This document shows, piece by piece, positions 41,583-53,089 of a DNA stretch of 64,000 nt. Source of the stretch: Imbricaverruca yamaguchii. Its lineage: Eukaryota; Arthropoda; Thecostraca; Neoverrucidae. The position numbers were made by a program, and so were the translations under genes. The notes under the pieces were generated by a model. It saw nothing but the letters and a program-made list of their open reading frames with translations, did not search any database and was not told where the DNA came from. The stretch is taken from assembly GCA_034440575.1 (NCBI GenBank), contig JAOTOL010001545.1, positions 671,001 to 735,000 on the forward strand, read 5' to 3'. Position 1 is the stretch's first letter. Every line of letters starts with the position of its first letter.

Positions 41583-44500
41583 TGCGAGTTGGGTCCGGAC
41601 TGCACACTGCACATTGCTTTACGTTGACGCAAGCACGCGGATGTTTTGGTGAAGCAGACCGTGAGTACCCCCGCTGTCGCCGTGCCTGCAGCTGGGAGTA
41701 AGCTCGTGGGAAGAAGACCCGGGTGCGGCCATGTCGTGAGAAGAAAACACAGAAGCTGCCGCTGCAGCTCCTGCAGCTGGGAGTGAGCTTGCATTCAGTC
41801 GGTGGCGGTCTGTGCTCCCACCAAGTATAATCGTAAGAGCTAATTCTCCAATAATCCTTGAGAGAGACCGCCGGCCAGGCATTGGCACGTGACGTAGCGA
41901 CCGCACATGCAGATGGCAGACCACGTCATCGCATCACGCGTCCCGGCTCATTGAGCACAGGATGTGAACTGTTGAGTGATTCCCCAACGGAAAGGCTGAC
42001 ATCAGCAGTGATGACCTCAGATACTGAAGTCAGCCGCAAATTTTCCTATGCGGAACTAGCTCTGGTAATTCCACTGACGCTAGATGCACCAACCAAAATG
42101 AAAAGAATGTTTTTCTTTAATTTTGATATGTTCTGTTCTAATTACAATTTGTCTGCACGCACTTTGTATCACAATAATTTTATGAGTTTCCATGCTATAT
42201 TTTGTGATGACAAATGGCGCAGCTTCCAGGGAAAACGGAAGGCTCTGGTAGGCATTAGGTAGCCACCTATAACTCAAGGAGAATACCAGTTTATAATTAT
42301 GATGTCAGGTCATATGCGAAAAACGCCAGTGTTCCTCTAACTCGCACATTTCATGTCTTCATATATCAAAGGGGACCACACCCAGGGTCCAGAAGCGGGT
42401 GACATATTTCGCAGGGGACATTCTCAGGCTCTTATGAGGCCTCCTCTCCCGTCTCTGGGGTCTGCTTTTCCTTGTTAGAGACCTCACATCTGTCCTGGCG
42501 GCTTCCTCCGTCTTGTTGTCCTCCTACCCCGCCTTGAGGGTTAATATTCTGTCAAAGGGGTCTTTTTTTGCCCTGCGGGCCTCATTTTCCGTCGTGGGAC
42601 CTCCCATCCCGAATTCAGACATCTTACGTCGTCTTCGGGGCCTCCTCATCCAATATAGGTCCTCTTGTCCAGTCATGAGGCCTGCTTTCTGACTTCGAAA
42701 TGCTCATCTTCCGCCTTGGGAGCTTCCACTCCCTTCTTGAAGGCCAATTGCTTCCTCTGTGGCCACCCTTTTATTTTTTAGCATCCTCTGGCTTGCGTTG
42801 GTCATAGAAGACGCATTCGTTGATGAGAGACCACAAATTCGCTCCAGTTTGTGGGCTTTCTCGATTGAAACTTAAAGGTCATCTTTTTGTGTCACAAGGG
42901 CCTCTGGGGACGTTTCAGAGTTCCCCTCTCGCGCTTCGAGTATATAGTTCTGGATATTTTTGTTGGCTCGCTAAATAGACCTTCCGTTACATACGCAATG
43001 TCTCACAATTTCTAAGGATTCATGGAGTTCTTCTAAGCCCATGCGACTTTTTGGAAAGCCTTTTGGGCGAAAACAATCGGGGAGGAAAAAGAGATACCCG
43101 TTTTCCCGGTCTGCGAATTGGGGGCCGAGTCCCCCTCCCCTGCTCTGCCGTTCCTGTGTGCATCTCAGAAACACTCCAAACCCCTGAACACGTCTGGAGC
43201 GCTGATGTGACGTGATGACGTGAAATTACTCACATGGGTGGTGTGATTGGCGTCGATCGGCGAAGCTGGAGCCCTGGAGAAGTGACTGTCACCTCCGAAA
43301 CAACTGCGATACTTCCTCGATCCGACATCCTGAGAACACAACCCGGCAGCAGTGAGGACAGAACATCGACACGGCCAATGCTTAGGCTCCGCAATCCGTG
43401 ATCGTGCAGAAAAAGCACGGACGTTTGCACGCGTTGTTCGGTTTCAGCGTGACGTTTTCCCGTTTTGGTCCAGATCTCCGGCATAGACGTGATCGCGGAA
43501 AAAATCGAAACCGATGATAGACGTCATATTGCGCGGTCATAGCGATCTGCTCTTCTTTGTAATTACCTACACGTTCCCCTAGTGTTCGCAACTTCTAAGG
43601 AGGCCCGGATACAGGAAGGGTACTTGGGGCGTGTGTCCTTCCCTATAGAAAGGTGGCGTCCCTCTGACCGGGAAAATGCACCACTTCGGAATGCTGAAGT
43701 GAGTCCCCCTGCTCAGGGCATTTTTTTCAATGATCTGATTTTTGACAAGAAAATGATAGCCATCTCCTGACATAATACGAACACAATACCATCTCCGATG
43801 AATCGCATGCAAGGAAATATGTCCGCTCCGAATTGCATCAAATCACGAAGAAACTGGGGATAAAATTGTGGAAAAATCACTTATCTAAACATGCTTCCAT
43901 TTTACACGCGGGACACTTTCCCCAACAGGTCCGTGGTCTCCGTAATCTTAGTGACGGCTTTATCGATTTTTCCTGACGTACTTTTCATTTTATCCGTAGC
44001 TCTGCAGTAGAGTCGACATAGAGCTTTTCACATGCATTCAGCTCTAAACGGTACCGGATTTCAGTTAAAGAAACTGACATGATTACGGAAAGCAGGGATC
44101 GTAGAGCCCGGCCTCAATCAAGGCAACCGGTCCAACGACAGACTGCATTCAATATATACTCATACAACACAGCGCATTCATCACCAGACTAACAGAGAAG
44201 TGGCAGGGAGCAGTGGCCATTTTCGGACTTCATGCTAAATCTGTGACACCCTGCCGAGATTCGATATCTATGAAACCTTCCTCGAGCTGCTCCCTTTAGA
44301 TACTCCCGTCCATTCCAGCTACCGATAGCCACCTACTAGAGGCGTACTCCTTTTTGTTTGATGACGCCAAAAACAAATAAAGCAAGTTCTGGTCTGTAAC
44401 CAACATTGCGCCATCCTTATTCTTCAGCTTTTTCTCAAATATGCTACACCCACAAGGCTATGTTGTCATCCTGGAGTCATATGCCACATTGCTCTTGGCT

Positions 44501-44875
44501 TGACAGGCGGAAGGCAGACTATGACGATTGCAACGCCTGTCGCCCTTAAGAAGGGGAACACTGCACAAACAGGGGCATCTAAAACGTAAGCCCGAACACT
44601 TCGGGACACAAGAAATAGTCTAGCACAGCCAAGGAAAGCCATCGCAGTGTTCGTGTAAATTTGTCTTTAATGGCAATGAAGAAGTTAAATTCGGAAGAGA
44701 GGTACAGCGTTGCAAAGACATACCCTAATCCCAACCCAGGACAAGGCTAGTATGCACCCCAGTTATAATATTCCAAACATATTTTGGCATATTTTGAGAA
44801 TGGCCCTTCTTCAGACACGAAAATTCACAAATATTCAAGGAATATTTATGCCCTGAGAAGGTTCGGATTTTACTT
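41583..44875. other. No gene recognised
   Basis: 3.3 kb without supported genes. Degenerate GGGGCCTCCTNTCC-like words recur at 42430-42740. A possible G/C-core repeat copy lies at 43118-43142. TGCAGCTGGGAGTAAGCT and a near copy lie at 41688 and 41772. Confidence 0.4.
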
Positions 44876-44877
44876 TG

Positions 44878-44948
44878 TTTTTACTACTACTACTTATATA
44901 CTACTACTACTATATACTACTACTACTTATGCTACTTACTGCTACTAA
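44878..44948. repeat. (TAC)n microsatellite
   Basis: Four blocks of TACTACTAC are separated by TATA or TTA interruptions. Confidence 0.9.
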
Positions 44949-47195
44949 AAATGATTTTGTTATTCGTAGATTCATAGTTTCTTTTTCCTGGTGTGACAAA
45001 CTCGACTACAATGCATTCTTCCGAGTAGAAGACCGCAACAAAGGCCACTCGGCATAACCACTTCGGAGGTCAAGAAAGCTGTACACTCAAGAACTGTGGT
45101 GTGCAGCACGACTGACATGTGGGAGATAGCCCAAGCAGCAATTTCCACACTGAATAATACAAAGCATCATGTAAGTGGGAGCCAGCATGGATTTATATCG
45201 CTGTGGCTCTTTGGAAACTCATAGCATTGCATGTATATCAGTAGTACACAAATGTATTTCCAAATTACGTAACGATGACGTTAGCTACAAAGTATGCCGA
45301 ATCATGACAACTCACACATTCTTGCTGATCCTTCAATTCAAGCATCCCCTTTGAACTAGAGAAAGGCCAGACACATGGTGTGCGAAGGTCTTCCTCAGGT
45401 AACATGCACATTGTACGAAAAAAGAGGAAATACAATGGATCGTTGTAGAGACTGGTCGTTATTTGTGTTGTTATAATTCCCGAATCTGCCCAGTTATCTG
45501 CAAATGTTTACCAATACTCCTTAACTTCCCATTTTGTGCCACGAAAAACATGATAGTGCCGGGTACAAAGCTGTAGCCATATTCTTCTACCCAGACTGTT
45601 ATCTCACAAGTCTTGCGACCTTGTTCGCTTTAGCTCCTGTAGAAGTTCCAGCGTGCTGATTGAGACATGGAGATATCGCGACTTGTGAGGTATTGTGCAG
45701 GACAGACTGCAGTTCGAAACAGTTCAGTGATAAACGGTGGGTAGAGGCTGGCTGTGGAGCTGCTGGTGACGACTAAGAGATGACAAGATGAAGAAGTCTC
45801 ACGACGGTGAACAGAGTCAAGCATAACAAGTTCAGGTGCGGGATACCAGGGTGCAAGCTTAACGCCATTAACCTCAGCCGCCATTCAATCGACCCCAACC
45901 TCGATCCAGCGACTGGCAAGAGGATCGCTGGGTCCGAGTCTGCTCCCAACGAGAAGCTTTCATCCTGGTGTCACCGGTCCCCGGCACTATTCACTATGAA
46001 CATGGTCTTCAGGCAGCAAATTGTCAGCCCAAGATGTTGTGTCGCAACATCATTGATGAGTTGCATTTCACATTGAGCACATTCTGGCCGGCGATATATT
46101 TTGCTCACGTCCGTTGTACTTCACGTGAGTATTTCTATGCAAGGCATGGGAAACACATAATTCTGTTTCATTAATTGAGCGTTGAAGTGTTCACGGCACT
46201 CGTGGTAACACCGAGCATGAACTGCTACACCTTCAGTCCCCGTCGGTGTTTTGCGCTCATCGTGTCCAGGTAACAAAATATAGCATTTAATTTTTCGTGC
46301 GTAGCAGACTTGAAGCTGTATCGACATATGGAGCACTTTTAGTGATGTACTCACCGTCAGGGAGTTGCCGGTACGCCACCCAACACCTCATCCAACCCAA
46401 TGCCTTTATCCCGCCGCATGCCTCGTCCCGCCCTTATCACACCAAATACCGCATCCACCCCTTACCCACATTACACCCATGCGTCACAGGACGTGAACGC
46501 AAAGCATGATAACTGCAATTTTTAGACTGCGCATAGGACAGCATGACACTGAGGACTCCACAACAGCTCAACAAGTCGTACTTGGTTCTGATCGACGCAA
46601 TTCCAAACAAAGCGACTGGCAGCGTAGCAGATGACGACCAGCCGCCACCTCCCGATGCAGCCGACCACACCAGCCCACAAGGAGTCTCATACCAACAGAG
46701 ACACAATCATTCCTCGTCTATCTCCCTGTTCTTGTACTACGCATGTTAATTAATCAACTCCACTACCAGCGCATGACTCAAGCTCATCATATTGAGACAC
46801 CAGCCATGAATCATTCATGAGGTATACAATAAGATACCAGCGAACGGCATAGCATGCTGTTTGGTATTGTGTGCCGATGACCTGATGTTATTCGAGACAA
46901 GCGAGTTTGATCGATTGCCCGTCATAGCACTCCAAATACGTGCCCACAGACTCAGACACGTAGTCAGTATCTGCACATAAACAACTCCTTTCTACCTATG
47001 TTTACACCAATTAGCACCAAATCACCGCAACATGGAAATTAGGACACCACCTTGCCGCCAGCATTCACACGAGGATAAGAAACTTTTAGTCCAAGGAGTT
47101 TACATACATTACGTATTTAAATACATACGTACACGTATTTAGTTTAAATACGTACGTATTTAAACCCTTTGCATTCAAGCAGATATGCTTTCTCA
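44949..47195. other. No gene recognised
   Basis: Mixed sequence with only short frames. 47100-47165 contains palindromic TACGTATTTAAATACGTA-type words. Confidence 0.35.
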
Positions 47196-47204
47196 TTAGT
47201 TCGG

Positions 47205-47775
47205 GAGACTCGCAGGGACTTGGACGCAGAAGTCGGTGACGGTCGGGAGACTCGCAGGGACTGGAACTCAGGAGTCGGTGATGGTTAGGAGTCTCGCAGG
47301 GACTGGGACTCATGAGTCGGTGACGGTCGGGAGACTCGTGGGGACTGACTGGGACTCATGCATCGGTGACGGTCGGGAGACTCGTTGGAACTGACTGGGA
47401 CGCAGAAGTCAGGGACGGTCGGGAGACTCGTGGGGACTGACTGGGACGCAGAAGTCAGGGACGGTCGGGAGACTCGTAGGGACTGGGACTCAGAAGTCGG
47501 TGACGGTCGGGAGACTCGTGGGGACTGACTGGGACTCAGGAGTCGGTGATGGTCGGGAGACTCGGAGAGACTGGGACGCAGGGGTCGGTGGCGGTCGGGA
47601 GACTAGCAGAGACTGGGACGCAGAAGTCGGTGACGGTCGGGAGACTCGTGGGGACTGACGGGGACGCAGAAGTCAGTGACGGTCGGGAGTCTCACAGGGA
47701 CTGGGACTCATGAGTCGGGGACGGTCGGGAGACTCGTGAGGACTGACTGGGACGCAGAAGTCAGGGACGGCCACC
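47205..47775. repeat. ~46 bp minisatellite, ~13 units
   Basis: GACGGTCGGGAGACTCGTGG with GGACTGACTGGGACGCAGAA repeats at 40-46 bp depending on the presence of a GACTGACT segment. Confidence 0.92.
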
Positions 47776-48735
47776 TGTTGGCAGCTTTCCAATGCACGCG
47801 CCGCGTGAAAATGTTCGATTTCTGTTCCGCACAGTCTGGGCTCTTGGAAAGCAAGCCTTGCTGTTCCGTACTAGTCATCAGAGGCGGGGCACACACGGAT
47901 GCTCAGCGCAAACCTATCTGTAACGCATCATGGAGCGGCTAAGGTACACCAAGACGCGAGGAATCATGTCACAGTCATCATGCAATTATATGCAAATTGT
48001 ATGCACGTCGAACATATTTTTTTTCAGCGGAAGATCCAGTCGGGTTATTCACTACTCATGACGAGTAGGATGTTTGTCCCAGTTCTCATGTGTTTTCAAT
48101 TGAACTATACGTGTTCATTTTCATATAAAAAGCATGTATTTTATGTTTGTTTTTTTTGTGGGGTGGGGACATGCCACTGGACCTTATGTCCGTGGGGTGA
48201 AGCTGCACAATATCATGTACAGACGCATGCATCTCTTCGACAGACAGCAAGCACCAATTTCCACTAATACTTTGCTCAGCTGTCGCCACATGATGTGTTC
48301 ACCACGTTATATTCAATCTCAAATTACTCCAGTAAAAATATACTGCGCGAATTGTTGTATGACGTAATGTAATAGTTTACGGTCCACTGGAGTGATGAAG
48401 CGAGTATAAAGTGTGATATATCTATTTAGCATTGCACCTATGGTCGTTGTTTGTAAGCCTTGGACCGAAAGACATTTATGTGTCCAAAGCATTTGTGTCA
48501 CTTTGTGAAATTAACTGGAAGTAATGCATTTATGTTCTTGATGACATTTTTCTGGGGCGCCATCTGCTGAACAAAATCATGAGCCGTAGGGGTGTACTCG
48601 ACCGTTCAGGATGGGCGCCTCCATAGTCCCAATGGCGAAGCTTCTGCCTGATTGGGGGGCCAAGTAAATCATGGGGGGGGGGCAAATTAATGGCTAAGGC
48701 CAAGTCACCCCCCCTTGGCGCATGCAGTGTGACAC
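47776..48735. other. No gene recognised
   Basis: Short frames only. A GGGGGGG run lies at 48673. Confidence 0.35.
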
Positions 48736-48739
48736 CCAT

Positions 48740-49130
48740 GGTCCCAATAGCCAATAGTGTCGTGTCCACAATACAGCGTTGCTTGACAGGATACATAGTG
48801 TTGTGTCCACAGCACAGCATAGTCTGACCAGATATATGTGGAACATAGGGTCGTGTCCACAGTGCAGCGTTGTTTGATCGGACACTTGTGGAACATACTG
48901 TTGTGTCACCAGAGGTACTTGCCGGATATTGTGGAACTGGGGACAGTGCAGCGTTGTTTGATCGGACACTTGTGGAACATACTGTTGTGTCCACCAAGCA
49001 GCGTTACTTGACCGGATATATGTGGAACATAGGGTCGTGTCCACAGTGCAACGTTGTTTGATCGGACATTTGTGGAACATACTGTTGTGTCCACCAAGCG
49101 GCGTTATTTGACAGAATTTATGTGGAACAC
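48740..49130. repeat. ~51 bp minisatellite, 7-8 units
   Basis: GTTGTGTCCACCAAGCAGCG and TGTGGAACATACTG/TAGGG variants alternate. Units of two subtypes (AGTGCAGCGTTGTTTGATCG and AAGCAGCGTTACTTGACCG) interleave. Confidence 0.9.
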
Positions 49131-49609
49131 ACATCAACTAACGCAAGTTTTCATCATGTGACTAAAGTTGGCCCAGCATGGAGAACACCAACCAACGGTC
49201 ATACATGTGTGCACTGTGTACAACAGCTTATTTTCAGTTGCTTAATTGAGCTAGTTTTGCCAGCAAATAACTGCCAAATCATCCGACACCGAAAGCTTGC
49301 ATGCATGAAGCGCTTCGCTGTGCCGCGTGGCTCCTGCATATCAATGCTAACTCATCCAGCCCGAATGTGTTCTTGCTAGTCATGCGAATAATATGTTCGG
49401 CATTCAATTCACTTAGGAACACATTAGTCACCTGTCAGTGATGGTACATGTCTTGCAGAGACCATAAATCATCCACATACAATTGGCTTGTGGTATTGCT
49501 CGAGGTCAGTTAACCCAGCGACAGAATGTAGTACTCGACGAGTATGCAAGTCATGGAATTTCACGTCGTAAAATGTGGTTGTATACAACTAAGGTTTACG
49601 CTAGCCGTG
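49131..49609. other. No gene recognised
   Basis: AT-rich spacer between two arrays. Confidence 0.3.
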
Positions 49610-51075
49610 ACATTGGCTATAGCCTAATAGCTGCGGCACACTCTAACTGTGATGTCTAATTAATGGGTTTTCCTAAAAAAATTATAAATGGCTATAGCCT
49701 GCCAGCTGCGATACACTTAGTAATGGGGCTTATGACACGCGTCGATGCGCCCGGCATAACCAACCAACACTCTAATTGTAATAATCATCATAGCCTGCCG
49801 GCTGCGATACACTCTACTTGTGATAACGAGCATAGTCTAACAACTGCAGTACACTCCAGCTCTGATATCGGTCATAGCCTGACAATTACGGTGCACTAAC
49901 TGGATATTGATCACATCCTAGCATCTGCGATGCATTCTAACCGTGATACTGGTCTAAGGCTGGCAGTTGCGGTACACCTCAACTGTGATAGTTGTCATAC
50001 TCTCATAGCTGCAGTATTCTGACTGGATATTGGCCATAGCCTGACACCCATGGTACACTCTAAGTGGATATTGGTTGTGACCTGACAGCTACGATACACT
50101 AACTGTGATACTGGCCAGAGCATGACAACTACGGTAAACTCTAACTGTGATATTGGTCACAACCTGACAACTACGGTACGACTGCGATATTGGTCGTAGC
50201 CTGACAACTACGGTAAACTGTGACATTGGTCGTAGCCTGACAACTACGGTAAACTGTGACATTGGTCATAGCCTGACAACTACGGTAAACTGTGACATTG
50301 GTCGTAGCCTGACAACTACGGTAAACTGTGACATTGGTCATAGCCTGACAACTACGGTAAACTGTGACATTGGTCGTAGCCTGACAACTACGGTAAACTG
50401 TGACATTGGTCATAGTCTGACAACTACGTAAAGTAAACTGTGACATTGGTCTAGCCTGACAACTACGGTAAACTGTGACATTGGTCATAGCCTGACAACT
50501 ACGGTAAACTGTGACATTGGTCTAGCCTGACTAAACTACGGTAAACTGTGACATTGGTCTAGCCTGACAACTACGAGCTGAAAACTGTGACATTGGTCGT
50601 AGCCTGACAACTACGGTAAACTGTGACATTGGTCGTAGCCTGACAACTACGGTAAACTGTGACATTGGTCGTAGCCTGACAACTACGGTAAACTGTGACA
50701 TTGGTCATAGCCTGACAACTACGGTAAACTGTGACATTGGTCATAGCCTGACAACTACGGTAAACTGTGACATTGGTCATAGCCTGACAACTACGGTAAA
50801 CTGTGACATTGGTCATAGCCTGACAACTACGGTAAACTGTGACATTGGTCATAGCCTGACAACTACGATAAACTGTGACATTGGTCATAGCCTGACAACT
50901 ACGGTAAACTGTGACATTGGTCATAGCCTGACAACTACGGTAAACTGTGACATTGGTCATAGCCTGACAACTACGGTAAACTGTGACATTGGTCATAGCC
51001 TGACAACTACGGTAAACTGTGACATTGGTCATAGCCTGACAACTACGGTAAACTGTGACATTGGTCATAGCCTGA
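49610..51075. repeat. Minisatellite grading from diverged ~40-45 bp to uniform 36 bp units
   Basis: At 49610-50165 the words CATAGCCTGACAACT and GATATTGGTC recur with heavy divergence and longer spacing that includes CACTCTAACTGTGAT. From 50170 the unit becomes an almost invariant 36 bp (CATAGCCTGACAACTACGGT, then AAACTGTGACATTGGT) for about 25 copies. A few one-base gaps occur near 50425-50580. Confidence 0.94.
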
Positions 51076-51154
51076 TAGCCGCGAGACCAGCCTGCCGCTC
51101 CGGATCTGGTCTGTCGTTCTCGCTCCTCTAAATCACAACCACTGGAGCACGCGG

Positions 51155-51487
51155 ACCTCCTGGACAGTAGTGCACTCCAGCGAGCGGACCTCCTGGACAG
51201 TAGTGCACTCCAGCGAGCGGACCTCCTGGACAGTAGTGCACTCCAGCGAGCGGACCTCCTGGACAGTAGTGCACTCCAGCGAGCGGACCTCCTGGACAGT
51301 AGTGCACTCCAGCGAGCGGACCTCCTGGACAGTAGTGCACTCCAGCGAGCGGACCTCCTGGACAGTAGTGCACTCCAGCGAGCGGACCTCCTGGACAGTA
51401 GTGCACTCCAGCGAGCGGACCTCCTGGACAGTAGTGCACTCCAGCGAGCGGACCTCCTGGACAGTAGTGCACTCCAGCGAGCGGCGC
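51155..51487. repeat. 33 bp minisatellite, 10 nearly identical units
   Basis: GAGCGGACCTCCTGGACAGT followed by AGTGCACTCCAGC repeats with essentially no variation, suggesting very recent expansion. Confidence 0.96.
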
Positions 51488-51539
51488 CGTGCGACTGAGT
51501 TTTGTGGTGTAGTGCACGGCCTGACGTCACAGAACCAGT

Positions 51540-52475
51540 GTCTGTGACGTCAGAACCAGTGTCTGTACCAGCAGAACCAGTGGCTGTGCCAGCAGAACCA
51601 GTGGCTGTGCCAGCGGAACCAGTGTCTGTACCAGCGGAACCAGTGTCTGTACCAGCGGAACCAGTGTCTGTACCAGCGGAACCAGTGTCTGTGCCAGCGG
51701 AACCAGTGTCTGTACCAGCGGAACCAGTGTCTGTACCAGCGGAACCAGTGTCTGTGCCAGCAGAACCAGTGTCTGTGCCAGCGGAACTAGTGTCTGTGCC
51801 AGCGGAACCAGTGTCTGTACCAGAATGTGCCAGCAGAACCAGTGTCTGTACCAGGAACCAGTGTCTGTGCAGCCCAGCAGAACCAGTGTCTGTGCCAGCG
51901 GAACCAGTCTGTACCAGCGGAACCGTAGTCTGTACCGGCGGAACCAGTGTCTGTACCAGCGGAACTAGTGTCTGTACCAGCGGAACCAGTGTCTGTACCA
52001 GCGGAACCAGTGTCTGTACCAGCGGAACCGTAGTCTGTACCAGCGGAATCAGAGTCTGTACCAGCGGAACCAGTGTCTGTACCAGCGGAACCAGTGTCTG
52101 TACCAGCGGAACCAGTGTCTGTACCAGCGGAACCAGTGTCTGTGCCAGCGGAACCAGCGGAACTAGTGTCTGTGCCAGCGGAACCAGTGGCTGTACCAGC
52201 GGAACCAGTGGCTGTACCAGCGGAACCAGTGGCTGTACCAGCGGAACGAGTCTGTACCAGGAACGTGTCTGTACCAGCGGAACCAGTGTCTGTACCAGCG
52301 GAACCAGTGTCTGTACCAGCGGAACCAGTGTCTGTACCAGCGGAACCAGTGTCTGTACCAGCGAAACCGTAGTCTGTACCAGTGGAACCAGTGTCTATAC
52401 CAGCGGAGCCAGTGTCTGTACCAGCGGAATCAGAGTCTGTACCGGCGGAACCAGTGCTTGCACCAGGGGAACCAA
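51540..52475. repeat. 21 bp minisatellite, ~43 units
   Basis: GTACCAGCGGAACCAGTGTC T-type units repeat at 21 bp. Interruptions of irregular length occur at ~51815-51915 and 52240-52270. The open frames on both strands follow from the 21 bp period. Confidence 0.95.
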
Positions 52476-53085
52476 TGATCTTCAAACTGACGTTTTGACC
52501 TAGCTCCAGCCATTGTGTTTTTATATATGTGGTGAAGTCGATTGGAAAATTTATTTTCATGATTGCAGTACAGATCAGACTTGTATTCCGGTAATCCACA
52601 ATGAACTTGCGGCTATTACATCCTAGCGTTAATATAATAAAACAACAGGGCAGAAAAGGTAAAAATCGCACAACATTTAAACCTGTGGTCATGCATGTCA
52701 TGATGCAATACAGTAGGGCGAACAGAGAATCAGTCCGGCTCCAGCGAATTTGGTGGTATCGTTGATATCGTTACCACCCAATCTAATCACATCAGATTGG
52801 GTGGTAACGAGTTGTGCATAAGTGTTGCTCTGGAGCTAAATCGCCCCTTCCTCATCTCAGTGCAGGACCGGGGGATATGCAAGTGATGGTCCTGACGGGT
52901 GGTCCGGTCACGAATCTCTCCGACACGGTGGTGTGATCATGAGCCAGTGATTTCAGCTTTCCATGACGGTGCCCCATGTGCGTGAGGAACATGGTGAGAC
53001 ACCTGGCTAGGCTCTCCGCATCGAGCCAGTCCAGTCTCCTCAGCAGATCAGGAACATGACCAAACTCTTTCCGGCCGAAAATTAC
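52476..53085. other. Spacer with one perfect hairpin
   Basis: No gene is seen. It contains the inverted repeat described at 52768-52810. Confidence 0.35.
52768..52810. repeat. Perfect 17 bp stem, 9-base loop
   Basis: TCGTTACCACCCAATCT (52768-52784) pairs perfectly with AGATTGGGTGGTAACGA (52794-52810) around the loop AATCACATC. There is no T-run after it. Its role is unknown. Confidence 0.88.
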
Positions 53086-53089
53086 TTTT

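Noticed and set aside
40364..41794. 476-residue His/Thr/Pro repeat protein
   Set aside because: Translation of the 47/52 bp array. Three frames are open, and no start or flanking coding sequence supports it.
45807..46076. Zinc-finger-like frame (FRCGIPGCKLNAINLSRH)
   Set aside because: The Cys/His spacing is not that of a C2H2 finger and nothing around it supports a domain.
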